NCBI GenBank assembly: GCA_949316235.1
Contig: OX438750.1
Coordinates: 22,570,865 to 22,634,864, forward strand
Length of the DNA: 64,000 bases
Direction: 5' to 3'
DNA from: Oegoconia quadripuncta
Lineage: Eukaryota > Arthropoda > Insecta > Lepidoptera > Autostichidae
Shown here: positions 20,485 through 30,764 of the stretch, piece after piece
Layout: each line of letters opens with the position of its first letter
Numbering within the stretch: position 1 is the first letter of the stretch
Notes under the pieces: model-generated
What the model was told of the DNA's origin: nothing
Databases searched by the model: none
The model's input: only the letters and a program-made list of their open reading frames with translations
Translations under genes and position numbers: made by a program

Positions 20485-20650
20485 GCGCTGCGATGCTAGC
20501 GAGTGAGCGCGGGCCGTTACTACGCGCTGCGCGGTGCTAGCGCGAGGGCGCGGGGCGGGGACAGTGGCGGGGCGCGCGGAAAAGTGAATGTCGCCGAGCG
20601 AGCAGCAGCCGCGCTCATACGCGCGAGCGACCCAATGCTGTTCGGATGTG
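20485..20650 (+). promoter_or_regulatory. GC-rich, CpG-rich promoter-like block
   Basis: An abrupt GC-rich island in AT-rich DNA, with an internal near-duplication (ACCACGCGCTGCGATGCTAG against ACTACGCGCTGCGCGGTGCT). It is followed after 250-400 bp by the OTU-like frame. TAACTTGTAG just before the OTU ATG could be a 3' splice site, which would make this a leader exon region. A 65-codon frame from 20588 runs out of the island and has no motif. Promoter function is inferred from composition and position only. Confidence 0.35.
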
Positions 20651-20899
20651 CCCAGAATTCTTACCTATAAGTTTGCGATTTTCATTGATAATTTCGATTG
20701 CTATATTAGTTTGACGACTAAAGGCTACTCTCATTGGTTTACTGATATTATTTGCTTACAATTTGGACGTTGTTCGGATAAATAATTTAAATAAATTAAA
20801 TATTGATACTTTAAGTACCTAAGTATTTATAAATTTCTTATTATCTAATCGTATTTCTGCATAAAAATAACTTTGCAATCTAACTTGTAGGTAGTCGCA

Positions 20900-21382
20900 A
20901 TGGATTCAGTAATACTGTATGTGAATGATCAGCCTTGTCCACACTGGGTTGTTCCTATACCTGGTGATGGTTCGTGTTTATTTCATTCTTTGTCATTCTC
21001 TATGTATGGGAATATTGAGTCGTCGTATGATATTAGACTTGCTATAATCGAGTATGTGGTAGCGCATTGGGATGAGTTACAAGTGTATACTTGTGACGAG
21101 CATGGAGACACCTACATTAACGCTAATTTGTATACAACGGCAATGGTAAAAACCAGTACTTATGGTTCCGCGTCTGAACTCATGGCGGCCGCCGCTTTGT
21201 ATCCGTATGCTTTCGAGGTTTACGATAACGGCCTTTTGAGAGCATCATTCGGTGGTGATTCTGGTAAACCGGTGAAACGTTTCTGGGGGCACGGCCGTGC
21301 CCCCACCAAGTCGAGCAAAAAAGCGTCACGGCCGTACCATCCTTTTCTCGAAGCAATTCAGACCATTTTCGACCCCCTGTAA
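20900..21382 (+). CDS. truncated OTU-like cysteine protease frame with repeat-derived tail
   Basis: OTU proteins are cysteine proteases that usually cleave ubiquitin; some Helitrons carry one. The 160-codon frame shows the family signature IPGDGSCLFHSLSFSMYG (Asp23, Cys26). It then has a helical stretch and GSASELMAAAALYPYAFEVY (residues about 90-109), the expected second block. The next block, with the catalytic His, is missing. From residue about 128 (FWGHG onward, base 21282) the frame is translated repeat DNA identical to 19846 onward. The start ATG follows a possible 3' splice site. GC content is higher than the surroundings. It is probably an inactive remnant, from an older Helitron coding region, another transposon, or a captured host gene cut by repeat insertion. 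Confidence 0.6.
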   Translation: MDSVILYVNDQPCPHWVVPIPGDGSCLFHSLSFSMYGNIESSYDIRLAIIEYVVAHWDELQVYTCDEHGDTYINANLYTTAMVKTSTYGSASELMAAAALYPYAFEVYDNGLLRASFGGDSGKPVKRFWGHGRAPTKSSKKASRPYHPFLEAIQTIFDPL

Positions 21383-21745
21383 CTTCGTTGTGGATAAAAA
21401 TAGAAGACTGAAATTTTCAGTAACTATGCAGGCATTGTAAAGACACGTATATTTAAAATTTCATTCAATTTGAACCAGTATTTTTTTTTTAAGAATTATA
21501 ACGGGTCAAATTTCTTAATTTTGTCACTCACTGACTCACCGATCATCAAAATTCTAAGGCACTTCTAGCAGACCTAGAAGCTTCAAATTTGGAATATAAG
21601 TAGTGTTTGGTGTATGAATCAAGGAAAAACTAAAAAATCTAGAAAAGACAGCAAAGAAAATTAAGCCCATACAGCCAAGTCTTCAGTTAATTAAATTTTT
21701 CAATATTGGCTTTATTCGTAACGATGTTTTATTATTTTACGGCAA
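21282..21745 (+). mobile_element. Helitron-like repeat (copy 2)
   Basis: It begins at the same TCTGGGGGCACGG as copy 1 and matches it with only scattered differences and short indels (for example a longer T run at 21482). It diverges near 21700, where it has extra bases (GGCTTTATTCGTAACGATG) that copy 1 lacks. No CTAG end is found here. Its first 100 bp supply the last 33 codons of the OTU-like frame. Confidence 0.7.
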
Positions 21746-22001
21746 AAATTGTAACATCAAAGCCTCCCAGAAAAACCCATAGAGACAGGGAGTGGGCTCT
21801 TAGAAAAACTGTAGCTGAAGCTCAAGAAGTAGTACCGGAAAAGAGAAAACGGAAGGCTACCTACAAAAATAAGAAAAGTTCATAAGTCAGAGAGAGGGCT
21901 TTAAGAAAATTCGTTGCTGGTAGATATACATATATACAATAAGTAGAAGGTACCGAAAAGGAAAAAAGTAGAACTGTCTACAAAATACAAAAAGAAATGA
22001 G
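21742..22001 (+). pseudogene. degenerate tandemly repeated coding block
   Basis: One frame reads KPPRKTHRDREWALRKTVA then a basic stretch PEKRKRKATYKNKKSS to a stop at 21883-21885. A second diverged unit follows (VRERALRKFVAG, later EKEKSRTVYKIQKEM) with internal stops. The two units align at DNA level (GAGTGGGCTCTTAGAAAA against GAGAGGGCTTTAAGAAAA). It could be the start of a transposon protein with Arg/Lys-rich repeats. No family is recognised. Confidence 0.35.
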
Positions 22002-22696
22002 ATCCCATCAAAAACAATACTTGTCAAAAAAACCAAGTCTCGCAACTCAGTTGTTCTGCGGTAAAAAGTTGTGAGATCCATGTAATACCAAGTCGGTTGT
22101 TAATTTATTCAGTCTCTACTTAGGCGACTTTCTGTCTTAATACGTCCAGTCTCTAAGACCACGATCGTGGTCCATAACAATTGAAAATCAATTGTGTCTG
22201 GAATCTCCGTACTCGAAGCATTAAGTTGTTACGTAATAATTAACAGCATCTTATAGTGACGCATATCAATATTAAAATTCTTTAATGTTTTATATAAATT
22301 TATTGAGACTTGGCCATCGCCTGAAAAGACGTGTAAATTCAATCGCCTGAAAACACATGTAAATTCAATTATTTAGTGCGATGGCCAAGTCTCGATATAT
22401 TTATATAAAACATTAAAGAATTTTAATATTGATATGCGTCACTATAAGATGCTGTTAATTATTACGTAACAACTTAATGCTTCGAGTACGGAGATTCCAG
22501 ACACAATTGATTTTCAATTGTTATGGACCACGATCGTGGTCTTAGAGACTGGACGTATTAAGACAGAAAGTCGCCTAAGTAGAGACTGAATAAATTAACA
22601 ACCGACTTGGTATTACATGGATCTCACAACTTTTTACCGCAGAACAACTGAGTTGCGAGACTTGGTTTTTTTGACAAGTATTGTTTTTGATGGGAT
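22002..22696. repeat. giant near-perfect inverted repeat (319-bp arms)
   Basis: The left arm 22002-22320 and the right arm 22378-22696 are reverse complements with no indel and two mismatches that I can find, both near the inner ends (left TTTATTGAG, right CTCGATATA). The 57-bp spacer holds two copies of a 26-bp unit starting CGCCTGAAAA (22318-22343 and 22344-22369). Smaller palindromes occur inside each arm (GACCACGATCGTGGTC; ACAATTG with CAATTGT). A transcript would fold into about 319 bp of double-stranded RNA. Confidence 0.9.
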
Positions 22697-23205
22697 TACT
22701 TTATCAAGCATAATTTGGTGAAATATAAACAATTTTTATTATAATTAATTTAAAATTTTAAAATTAAGGATTTATTAATGACTCGGAAGATGTCTTCCCA
22801 AGGTTCAGGAGAGATGTAACGTTACTGTAGTATACAGAATGTTGCAGATTACGCATGCACATGTCAACTCTTGGGTGGTCCGCTATTTACTACATAGTTG
22901 CTCGAATAAACAGCGACCTTTTGTTAGTGACGTCATAAAATTGCAAATGGACTTTTCATGTACTTTGGAATATTAATCTTGTTGTTTACAACTCCTGTGG
23001 TGGGTGATAAACAATACAGCTACCTGCAAGATATTGTTAACAATCTCTCTCCCTTGTCGTAGGTATAGTGATGGGCGAGTGGAATTATATCGAGTAACTC
23101 GAGTCAAGCTGCCAACGAGTCGGTTCACACTGTTTTGTTATCAGTCCATGTCACAGACCAATAAGTGTGTTTATTGGTCTGTGGTCCAAGTCAATATGAA
23201 GGCTG
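22697..23205. other. unassigned DNA
   Basis: No gene or repeat recognised to the right of the inverted repeat. No continuation of the OTU domain was found. Confidence 0.4.
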
Positions 23206-23379
23206 CCCGCCCACGACCGACAATCGGTGACCGATTTTTTGTAGGAGAAAAATGGAACGTACTGATTGTAATATTTCAACGCCCACGTCCTCCAAAAAAC
23301 CGGTCACAATATCGGTGATAAAAGTATTGACGAAAAATCGGGCGATTATCGGTCCTACAAAAAGTCGGTCGTGGGCGGG
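23206..23379. mobile_element. short TIR element (MITE, family N)
   Basis: Perfect 16-bp terminal inverted repeats CCCGCCCACGACCGAC at 23206-23221 and 23364-23379 bound 174 bp rich in CGGTGACCGATTTTTTG-type words. No target duplication is clear. It is related to 6395-6620. Confidence 0.7.
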
Positions 23380-24349
23380 AACACTATATGGTATTAGCAC
23401 TCGTATTACTCCCACTCGAGGTGTATAAGAGATTTTATAGTAATACAACTGTAATTACATAAAACAGCTCCTTCAAATCTATATTCCCAGCTCCAGACGA
23501 TCACGGTCGAGTGATATCGTTGATTTAAAATGAAAACTCGATGCATCGATGTGTCTCGGCCCGGAACAGTTGCCCGATAGTTACTCGATAACACTGACAC
23601 GTATGCAGACATTACTGGTGACATGTTTTTTTTCTGGGTTGCTGACCGTACAGAAAATGTAGCGTGTTAGGAAAACAAGACAGTACTACTTATATGGTAA
23701 TATTTCCCATGTTTATAAATGTGTTCTCTACAGAGAGGAGATAGAGGATTCTTTGCTCAAGACACACTTTTTCAAGATACGATTGTAGGGTCCGACAGAC
23801 AAATCGAATAAAATGACGGAATATTGCGTTCGTCTTTTCACCAGTTTTGATGAAGTTTTACAAGACACCAATTGGACACGCGGAATTGGTCACACTCACA
23901 TGTTCCTATTCTACGTTCCAAACTTTGTCAATGAAAATTATTCTATTCGAAAGGAGTCGCACTTGGCATGTAATGAAATATCTAATTTTCTTGAAAATGT
24001 TTAATTGACAATCACTAAGCTTCAAAAGCAGTGTTTTATTCTGTTGTCTTAGACAATTTTTGCAAAGTTCGCCGCTGTAGACGATACTTACATCACACAT
24101 GGGGCCATTAAAATGGTTCCACAAGAATAAATGAAAATTGAAGGCCGACTAGTAATTCCATTCCAATGTGTCCCTTAGGCACGATAAAACTCTTTCGTCG
24201 TTAGGTCGTGCTACTTACCCTTACTTACTAAAGAGTCAAAAGAAGACAATAAATTGTAGTTTCATAAATTCTTTTTCGATAACATTGAACCACCAAAATT
24301 TGCTAAATAACCGAGTTGAGAAAGGTTCTGTTATCTATCTCCGAAGTGC
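23380..24349. other. unassigned DNA
   Basis: A 63-codon frame at 23813 and others have no motif. No repeat recognised. Confidence 0.4.
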
Positions 24350-24683
24350 ATTTTTTTTTTCATGCACAACCTGTTGATACTTGACCTCAATCACACCTGA
24401 TGTTAAGTGAAGATGAGGTCGAAGGTGGAAGCGTACTGACCCGGAAACCCCAACACATTTGGAGGACTGGCTATTTTATCTCTGACAACCGGAACACAAC
24501 AATGCTATTAACATTGCTGCTTGACGGCAGATTTAGATAAGATGGTGGTAGCTAGCCAGGCGGCTATAAAATGCCCTACCACCAACCAAACCGAGTACTT
24601 AAACATGTATCCCGCTGGGGATCGAACCCGCGACCTCCGAATTGTAAACCCAATGTTGTTTACATTGAGCCACGGAGGCGGTT
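24350..24683 (-). mobile_element. SINE B, full length
   Basis: On the minus strand it carries the head CCGCCTCCGTGGCTCAATGT, a B box GGGTTCGATCCCC, the body and the A-rich tail with ATGCAC. This is the most complete copy and has a good B box. Confidence 0.9.
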
Positions 24684-24844
24684 AAATCAGCAGATGTAAA
24701 CCAAAATAAGGTAAACTCTATAAAAAAACATCATATAAATCGAAACATATAAAAAAATACAGACGACGCAAAAGAAAGAAATACAAATAGAACCTCTTCT
24801 TTTTTTGAAGTCGGACAAAAATTATATAATTTTTTTATTCCTCT

Positions 24845-25170
24845 TTGTGGAGTGGAGTGCCGAGGATGGATAAAATAAGGAATGAGTATGTAAGAGGGAG
24901 TTTAAAAGTGGTACCCGTCACAGAAAAGTTGAAAGGAAACCATTTGGCTTGGTATGGACATGTTATGAGGAGGGTTGAAACTCATGTTACTAAAAGTGAT
25001 GAATATGGATGTCGATGGTTGGAAAGGAAGAGGAAGACCACGGAAAGCTGGATGGATTGTGTGAGGGTGATATGAACGAAAAAGGACGTAAACGGCTGAT
25101 AGAAGAAATTGGAAGGCGCCGATCCCAAATAAATAGGAACTAGGACATGAAGATGATGATATAATTTCTG
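24845..25170 (+). pseudogene. C-terminal part of a LINE reverse transcriptase frame
   Basis: The frame reads [33 protein letters not shown] and [10 protein letters not shown]. This is the conserved end of many insect non-LTR elements (usual pattern: [36 protein letters not shown]). Frameshifts follow the MDCVR motif, and the 3' end is an AAGATGATGATA tail. It is truncated at its 5' end near 24840. Confidence 0.8.
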
Positions 25171-25685
25171 TTTATTTACACATTCACACTATTATTACTA
25201 TTTTATATCTACCATCCTAGCCTAGTATTACAGAATACGTAAAAGTACTAAAGTAATTCTATCCCTAATTTGAGATTAGCTAAGCAATTGATGATATCCC
25301 GTAAACTACGTAATGCCAGTATAAGTTATGTTCGTAAAAACAAAAATCTAGTGTCAAAAATAAATAATTCTTTAGAGGGGTCCACATTTATTTACCAGAT
25401 AATAATTTATATATTTTCGAGAAAATTGCCGAATTTTTTATGTCTACAAAAAGTAAGTGAATGGTGAGCCCGAAGGCTTTCATAAAATTCTTTCTGTGAA
25501 GTTTGCTTTAGGGATATCTTTGGGAATTATATCCATGATTTCCCCAAAGTAACTTTTATTCGTCGCATGTACTTATTTTTATTCAGGTAATATCTGGATA
25601 ACTTTTCTTGCTAATATTAAATGTATTAATGTAAAGGCTTGTTCCACGTCGGGCCAATGCTCATAAAAGTCAAATTTGCTGTAAG
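25171..25685. other. unassigned DNA
   Basis: A 65-codon frame at 25270 ends at AAAAAGTAAGTGAATGG; no acceptor is convincing. Nothing else recognised. Confidence 0.35.
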
Positions 25686-25748
25686 ATGTTTGGGATATCT
25701 CTGACTACACCATTTGGGATAAAGATCGTGACGTTATGTATGTATGAG
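25686..25748 (+). mobile_element. SINE D 3' fragment
   Basis: GTTTGGGATATCTCTGACTA through CGTGACGTTATGTATGTATG. A GTACGTACGTACG palindrome follows at once. Confidence 0.65.
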
Positions 25749-25790
25749 CACGTACGTACGTACGGTCTTCACGTACTGTTACAAAAAAAA

Positions 25791-25877
25791 TGTATTTGTG
25801 TCAACCATTTGGTATCCATAATACAAGCCTAGTTGCTTAGTGTGGAACTAGATGGCGCTGTGTGTTAGAAAGATATT
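25791..25877 (+). mobile_element. SINE A 3' fragment
   Basis: CAACCATTTGGTATCCATAA, CAAGCCTAGTTGCTTAGTGT and AACTAGATGGCGCTGTGTGT. The tRNA-like head is missing. Confidence 0.7.
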
Positions 25878-26204
25878 AAAAAAAAGATAAAATATCATTT
25901 AGAATTTGAAGTCCTAATAAATGGTATGAATAAAAGTATATGCAAAAAGTGACCTATCTACACTTATTTTCATGAACATTTACTTTTATAAAAATATATA
26001 AAAACCTGTGTTATGCAAATTAATTACAATTTACGATCAATTAAGTAAATGTAGGTAATTGTTTATTTCCTCCTAGTGTATAATCATTTATTTTTTATCG
26101 CGTGCGACTTCGTTTTCTTTTCCTTCCCGTACCTATTATAATAAAATATAGTTGTCTATGTTGTGGAAAGTATGTCTATGTTATATACTTTTTAGCTATA
26201 TTTA

Positions 26205-26362
26205 ACCTCCGACGAAAAATTACAGGTGTTATGTGCTTGACGGCGATGTGTGTTCAATATTTCTACGGGTGTATCTCAATAACGCCTGGTCCAATTTGAG
26301 TGAGTTTGTTTTTTTTTTGAATTTGATGGGAATTACACGAATTCAAATTCTCCCTGCATAAT
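26205..26362 (+). repeat. repeat G fragment joined to a MITE E end
   Basis: 26205-26310 opens with CTCCGACGAAAAATTACAGG and CCAATTTGAGTGAGTTT (repeat G). 26328-26362 is the end of MITE E (GGGAATTACACGAATTCAAA, then CTCCCTGCATA). Confidence 0.5.
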
Positions 26363-26394
26363 AATTGAAATTTTCTGAGTAATTTGTTTTTTTT

Positions 26395-26530
26395 TTTTAA
26401 TTAACACTTTATTGCTTATAAGCATACACATTAAACAAAACAAAAAAAAAATAGGACAATATTAAAAATCTACAATAGGCGAGCTTATCTCTATAAGGGA
26501 TTTCTTCCCGCAAACCTCAGTAAGGACACA
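26395..26530 (-). mobile_element. LINE 3' tail (family J)
   Basis: The minus strand has GGTTTGCGGGAAGAAATCCC, ATAGAGATAAGCTCGCC and an AATAAAGTGTTAATT end. Confidence 0.6.
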
Positions 26531-27911
26531 AATTGAGGAGTAGGTAACTTAAATGTAGACAGAGTAAACTTCAAAAAAAGCAGTTATAAACAAACATGCA
26601 ACATACTACATATAAGTATTACGTTGTTGTTAATTTTTTTCAATGTGTTTTCCACCCGAAAGGTAATTCCCCTACTATCTTTAGAAATTCATTTTATGAG
26701 CAAATTCTCGGGGTGAGGATCGCGTGAAAAATTATTAACTAAAATACCTCATAGAAAAGTCAGTCTCTGAACATCTGAATCTTTGAGACAGCGGATTGTG
26801 GAGGACTCTAGAGATATGCCCGGAATCTCCTTTCAGTGGCAGCTTCAATAGACACTCAGACCCGCATTCATGGCTTACTTGCTGCGTTGCTGCTTAAGTA
26901 TTTTATGTTGTACTTAACAGAAAGGAAAAGGTGAGTTAAAGGTTTTGGTTGTATTATTGTCTTTACTTGTTTGAAAGACAATTGTTATTCAAGATTAATG
27001 GAAATTTATCACATGATGACATGATAGGTGTATAGGAAAATATGACAAGATCCAACCAGGACCCTCCAATCAATAGGTATCATAAAAAATAAGCCTGACT
27101 GTAGCAAATTTAGCAATCGAATACAAGCGGGCTAAAAGGCATTTTTTTTATGAAACGAAATAGTACTTTATTTGCAAATAATTTTGGGTATATACATTAG
27201 TTGGTATAATTATATAGTCCCAACAAAATGCCTCGATACAAGTGTGCAAATATTATTCATGATTTAATTTTATACATATGTCAAGCATTCACTACAATAT
27301 TTACCTACCAAGTATAACTATGTCAATGTTACATTATATGTAAATCATTATTGTTGTCAGATATTATTGATAATTATTTTTATTAAGTAAATTTCGTCAA
27401 GTATTCCTTAGTTGATTAGTAGCACTTTTTGACCAGCGCTTTTTAACGATCGAATGCAAACATTTTGGCCTTTACTGTAATCGCGTGCTGCATCTTCAGC
27501 TACAATGTCACTTTCCACCATTTGTGCTTGTGGTCAATCGCGTCGCCAGTTAATCAAAAAAAAATGTTAATAAAATCAAATCGCATCGCAAACGAAACGA
27601 TTCGAACCGTGACTCGTTGAATACAAATGATTTGACCCCAACCTTTGTATTTCACCTTGAATACACAATTGGTTAATGACTCGTCCTGCAATCACTACAT
27701 GCCATTATTTACCTAATCGATCTAAATAGATAGATAAATATATTAATGATTAAATATAGCAATAGAGAACGAAGTGGAAAGAATGTGTTGTACCTATCTA
27801 TATTACGTAAGATGGGAAAATCTCCGAGAATGAATCAATAAAATTTCATTATTTTTATCGGAAAACAGGCTGGCGATACACAATATCATATTTTGTTTTC
27901 GTGTTTTGGTG
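26531..27911. other. unassigned DNA
   Basis: About 1.4 kb without recognisable gene or repeat, AT-rich. Confidence 0.4.
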
Positions 27912-27992
27912 CTTTGGAGGTGAATTATGGCATACCCGCTTCCAATGAGAGGATGTGGCTCAACATTGGGGACGTATAAGGCTGTTGATGAT
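27912..27992 (+). mobile_element. 5S-SINE or SINE C 3' module fragment
   Basis: GGTGAATTATGGCATACCCG, GAGAGGATGTGGCTCAACAT and GGCTGTTGATGATG match the shared 3' module. Confidence 0.5.
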
Positions 27993-28039
27993 GAACAGCA
28001 TATAGAAGTACTACTGTTTGACACAAGGATTTGACATAA

Positions 28040-28220
28040 AACATTTCATGGATGGATTTGTCCCAATCGCCATGTTGGACAAGCGGATTGACGTATTGGA
28101 AGCTCCACGCACGAATGACGCTGCTGCCCAACAGATCTATACTGTTAGTCACCTTTTACAACACCCACGGGAAAAGAGGGTTGGTCCCATTCTACTCCAC
28201 TGGGAATCACCCGGCAGTGA
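28040..28220 (-). mobile_element. repeat sharing the SINE D head (D2)
   Basis: On the minus strand GGAGTAGAATGGGACCAACC and CTCTTTTCCCGTGGGTGTTG equal the SINE D head. The rest (GTGCGTGGAGCTTCCAATAC, CATGGCGATTGGGACAAATC) is a different body, also seen at 60820-61040. Confidence 0.55.
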
Positions 28221-28224
28221 TACA

Positions 28225-28774
28225 ATCGGTAATAATAAATGTACGAGTATGATCTGGAGTGCTACAGAATACCTATATTATAATATTCGTTGCTAAGGAA
28301 ATATTTCAGCCGAATAATTGCGAAGGGATGTAATCGTAATATCCTACGGAATGCGACAAATATTACATAGAATTTCACATCATAGGTGCATTATATTTGC
28401 TATAGTGTATCGTTATCCTAAATAAAGAAAATAGGAAATAACTAAATTAGAAGCAGACCAAAAGGAAGGAAGAAATAGCGCGGCAAGTTTCCATACAAAC
28501 GATTAAGCTAGGTAGGTACATGTTTTGAAGTATAAGTGACATGGATGGATAATGTCTAGAAATTAGTCATATTGTCCGGTTTATCACATTAAATACATAT
28601 ATTTTTAAATTTTTATTAGTTTATACCTAATCTACCTCGTATTTTGTTGGATACAAGCAATATTTAAAAAGAATAGCTTAAGCGGCATAGACGGCAGGAG
28701 TCGCCTTTTGCGTACCTATGTGAGTATAAGTTTCATCATCAGTCTTACACTTACCTACATACTTGTTGAGGCAC
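28225..28774. other. unassigned DNA
   Basis: No gene or repeat recognised. Confidence 0.4.
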
Positions 28775-29010
28775 TGGGAGAGAGTATGGGCTATATATAG
28801 GTAATCCACCACGCGGGCTAAGTGCGGATGGTGGATATTGTCAGACTAGTTGCCACCTGACAGTATTTCTAAGCTGCCCGGAGGCCACCGACTTGGCTTC
28901 AATTGAAAACACCCGGGGCAGGCTATTTAACGTGCCATCTAAATCACGGAAACACTCGTATTAAAATGCTATGCAAGGATAAACCACAACTTAATTTCGC
29001 TAATCTTTTA
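28775..29010 (-). mobile_element. 5S-rRNA-derived SINE
   Basis: The minus strand starts AAAGATTAGCGAAATTAAG (5S box A region) and has GTCAGGTGGCAACTAGTCTG and GCCCGCGTGGTGGATTACC. It aligns in order with 3521 and 42848. Confidence 0.7.
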
Positions 29011-29034
29011 TGAATGTTTGGTCTGCCACTATTT

Positions 29035-29100
29035 ATTACCCGACTATCCAAGAAAGGAGGGTAATGTTTACCGAGTGTATGTATGTATGTATATACTCGT
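29035..29100 (+). repeat. repeat F head
   Basis: TTACCCGACTATCCAAGAAA, GGAGGGTAATGTTTACCGAG and a GTATGTATGTATG run, as at 37180. Confidence 0.5.
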
Positions 29101-29275
29101 ATACTGCCTGTAAGACAGGTAGGGACAAGTCGACATTCCTTGAAACAGGTGGTTAGGTACCTGGATGCAATCAGTTTAGTCGTTTTTTTATGTTAATAGA
29201 AAAAATAAAATATTAGTTTTTTTTTTTCAAACAAATTAATTACATATTCTAATGTAACCTTCCTCTTAAATGTAA

Positions 29276-29562
29276 TTGATAAACTGGAAACGTTGCATCA
29301 AGTTAAAGTATGAATTGCGCCATCTACTATCCTACCAATACTATACCCTGTGGAACGGACTTCCGGCAGCGGTATTCCCGAACGAGTACGACATTGGAAC
29401 CTTCAAGAAACCAGTCTACACCTTCCTCAAAGGCCGGCAACGCATCTGTGACCCTTTTGGCGTTGCGGGTGTCCATGGGCGGCGGTGATTGCTTTCCATC
29501 AGGTGACCCGCATGCTCGTTTGCGGCCCTCTCATATAAAATATATATATATATATATATATA
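29276..29562 (+). pseudogene. LINE C-terminus with 3' tail (family K)
   Basis: The frame ends [20 protein letters not shown] then [13 protein letters not shown], typical of the last residues of CR1/Jockey-like reverse transcriptase frames. The 3' region GGCGGTGATTGCTTTCCATC, AGGTGACCCGCATGCTCGTT and a (TA)n tail follow. The 5' end is truncated near 29276. Confidence 0.8.
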
Positions 29563-29783
29563 CCAACCAGTCAATACCCGTGTAAAGTATAGTATGCGTT
29601 AAGAGTAATTTTCTTCGATTTATTAGGATATTTATTTACGACCGAAGTAAATAAGATATTTTAATTTGAATTTCGGATTTAGATTTATTTTGAATTAAAT
29701 AATATGTCCATAAAGGGAATGTCGGGTTGTCCCTTACGCGTAGTATATGTATTTATGTTCCTTTGGCGCCTCCTGAGGGCGGA

Positions 29784-29960
29784 GTGTTAGTTTTGTTTCG
29801 ACTTAACATTACTACCACGTTTACGTTTACGTGACGATTTGTATGAAGAAATAGTAGTAGTGGCGCCTCTAGCGGATAGTTTGCACAATGATTTTTTTTA
29901 TATACTTTTTGCGTAAACGCGAACGCGATGGTAAAGTTAAAAACGAGACAAAACTCGCAC
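29784..29960. mobile_element. palindromic MITE with imperfect 48-bp ends
   Basis: 29784-29832 (GTGTTAGTTTTGTTTCG... TTTACG) and the reverse of 29911-29960 (GTGCGAGTTTTGTCTCG... TTTACG) align with about three quarters identity. The loop contains GGCGCCTCTAGCGG. Confidence 0.5.
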
Positions 29961-29969
29961 TTCGCACAC

Positions 29970-30125
29970 TGTAGCCTAAACGGCTGGACCGATTTCGAAG
30001 TGAATGGTGTCGTTAGATTCGTCTTGATACATGGGTGTCATAGGATACATTATATGGTAAAATATCCTACATAGCGTCCGCAAAATACAAAATATGCTGT
30101 CGGGTTTTTTGGTTTTAAACTTATA
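29970..30125 (+). repeat. repeat F tail
   Basis: CGGCTGGACCGATTTCGAAG, TGTCATAGGATACATTATAT, GCGTCCGCAAAATACAAAAT and a TTTTTTGGTTTTAAAC end, matching 37250-37400 and, in reverse, 30765 and 31990. Confidence 0.6.
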
Positions 30126-30764
30126 TTCTTTTTAAAGTCAATTTCAGTTGCCTATACAATATGCTTGCCAAGGGAACACACTATTTATAGTTTTCTGGAA
30201 ATAACTGTTCAAGGTTTACTAACGTATAAAATAACGTAATGTCAGTTCATCGTTATCTTTACTTAAAACGCATGATAGGCGGCTTTAAATTTATTAGGTG
30301 ATTTATTAACTACTACGAAAGTAGACTATATCTAGACTTCTACTTATACCGACATGCTTCCAATACTGTTCTGTTGCGCCTTCCCAGCCCTGATATGTAT
30401 ATATGATATGAATCACGGATTAGTGGTACTAAACTCATGGTCGGTGATGTATGCGTAGGGGGGGATGCAATGGGGGGGGGGCAATTTTAAGTTAAGCATA
30501 CGTACCAACACGACTGTACGTTGTTTAATAAATAAATGTATAACTGTAATTGGCGATAGTTTTTAGTCAAAGTAAATCATTTCAATTCCATTTTCCAATT
30601 ATAATTGTATTATCAGCCTGTATTACCAGCTTGTATTATCAGCTGAATATAATAATCCCCAATAGATTTCCAAACTGACCAGTTAGTTTGGAAGTTGACT
30701 TAGAAAAATCGCTTTGTTTTCCAATCATTAGAAAGAAACAGAATATTTTTCAAATAACAATATA
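30126..30764. other. unassigned DNA with short tandem repeats
   Basis: 30606-30644 holds three 13-bp units (TGTATTATCAGCC type). 30458-30481 has two long G runs. No gene. Confidence 0.5.
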
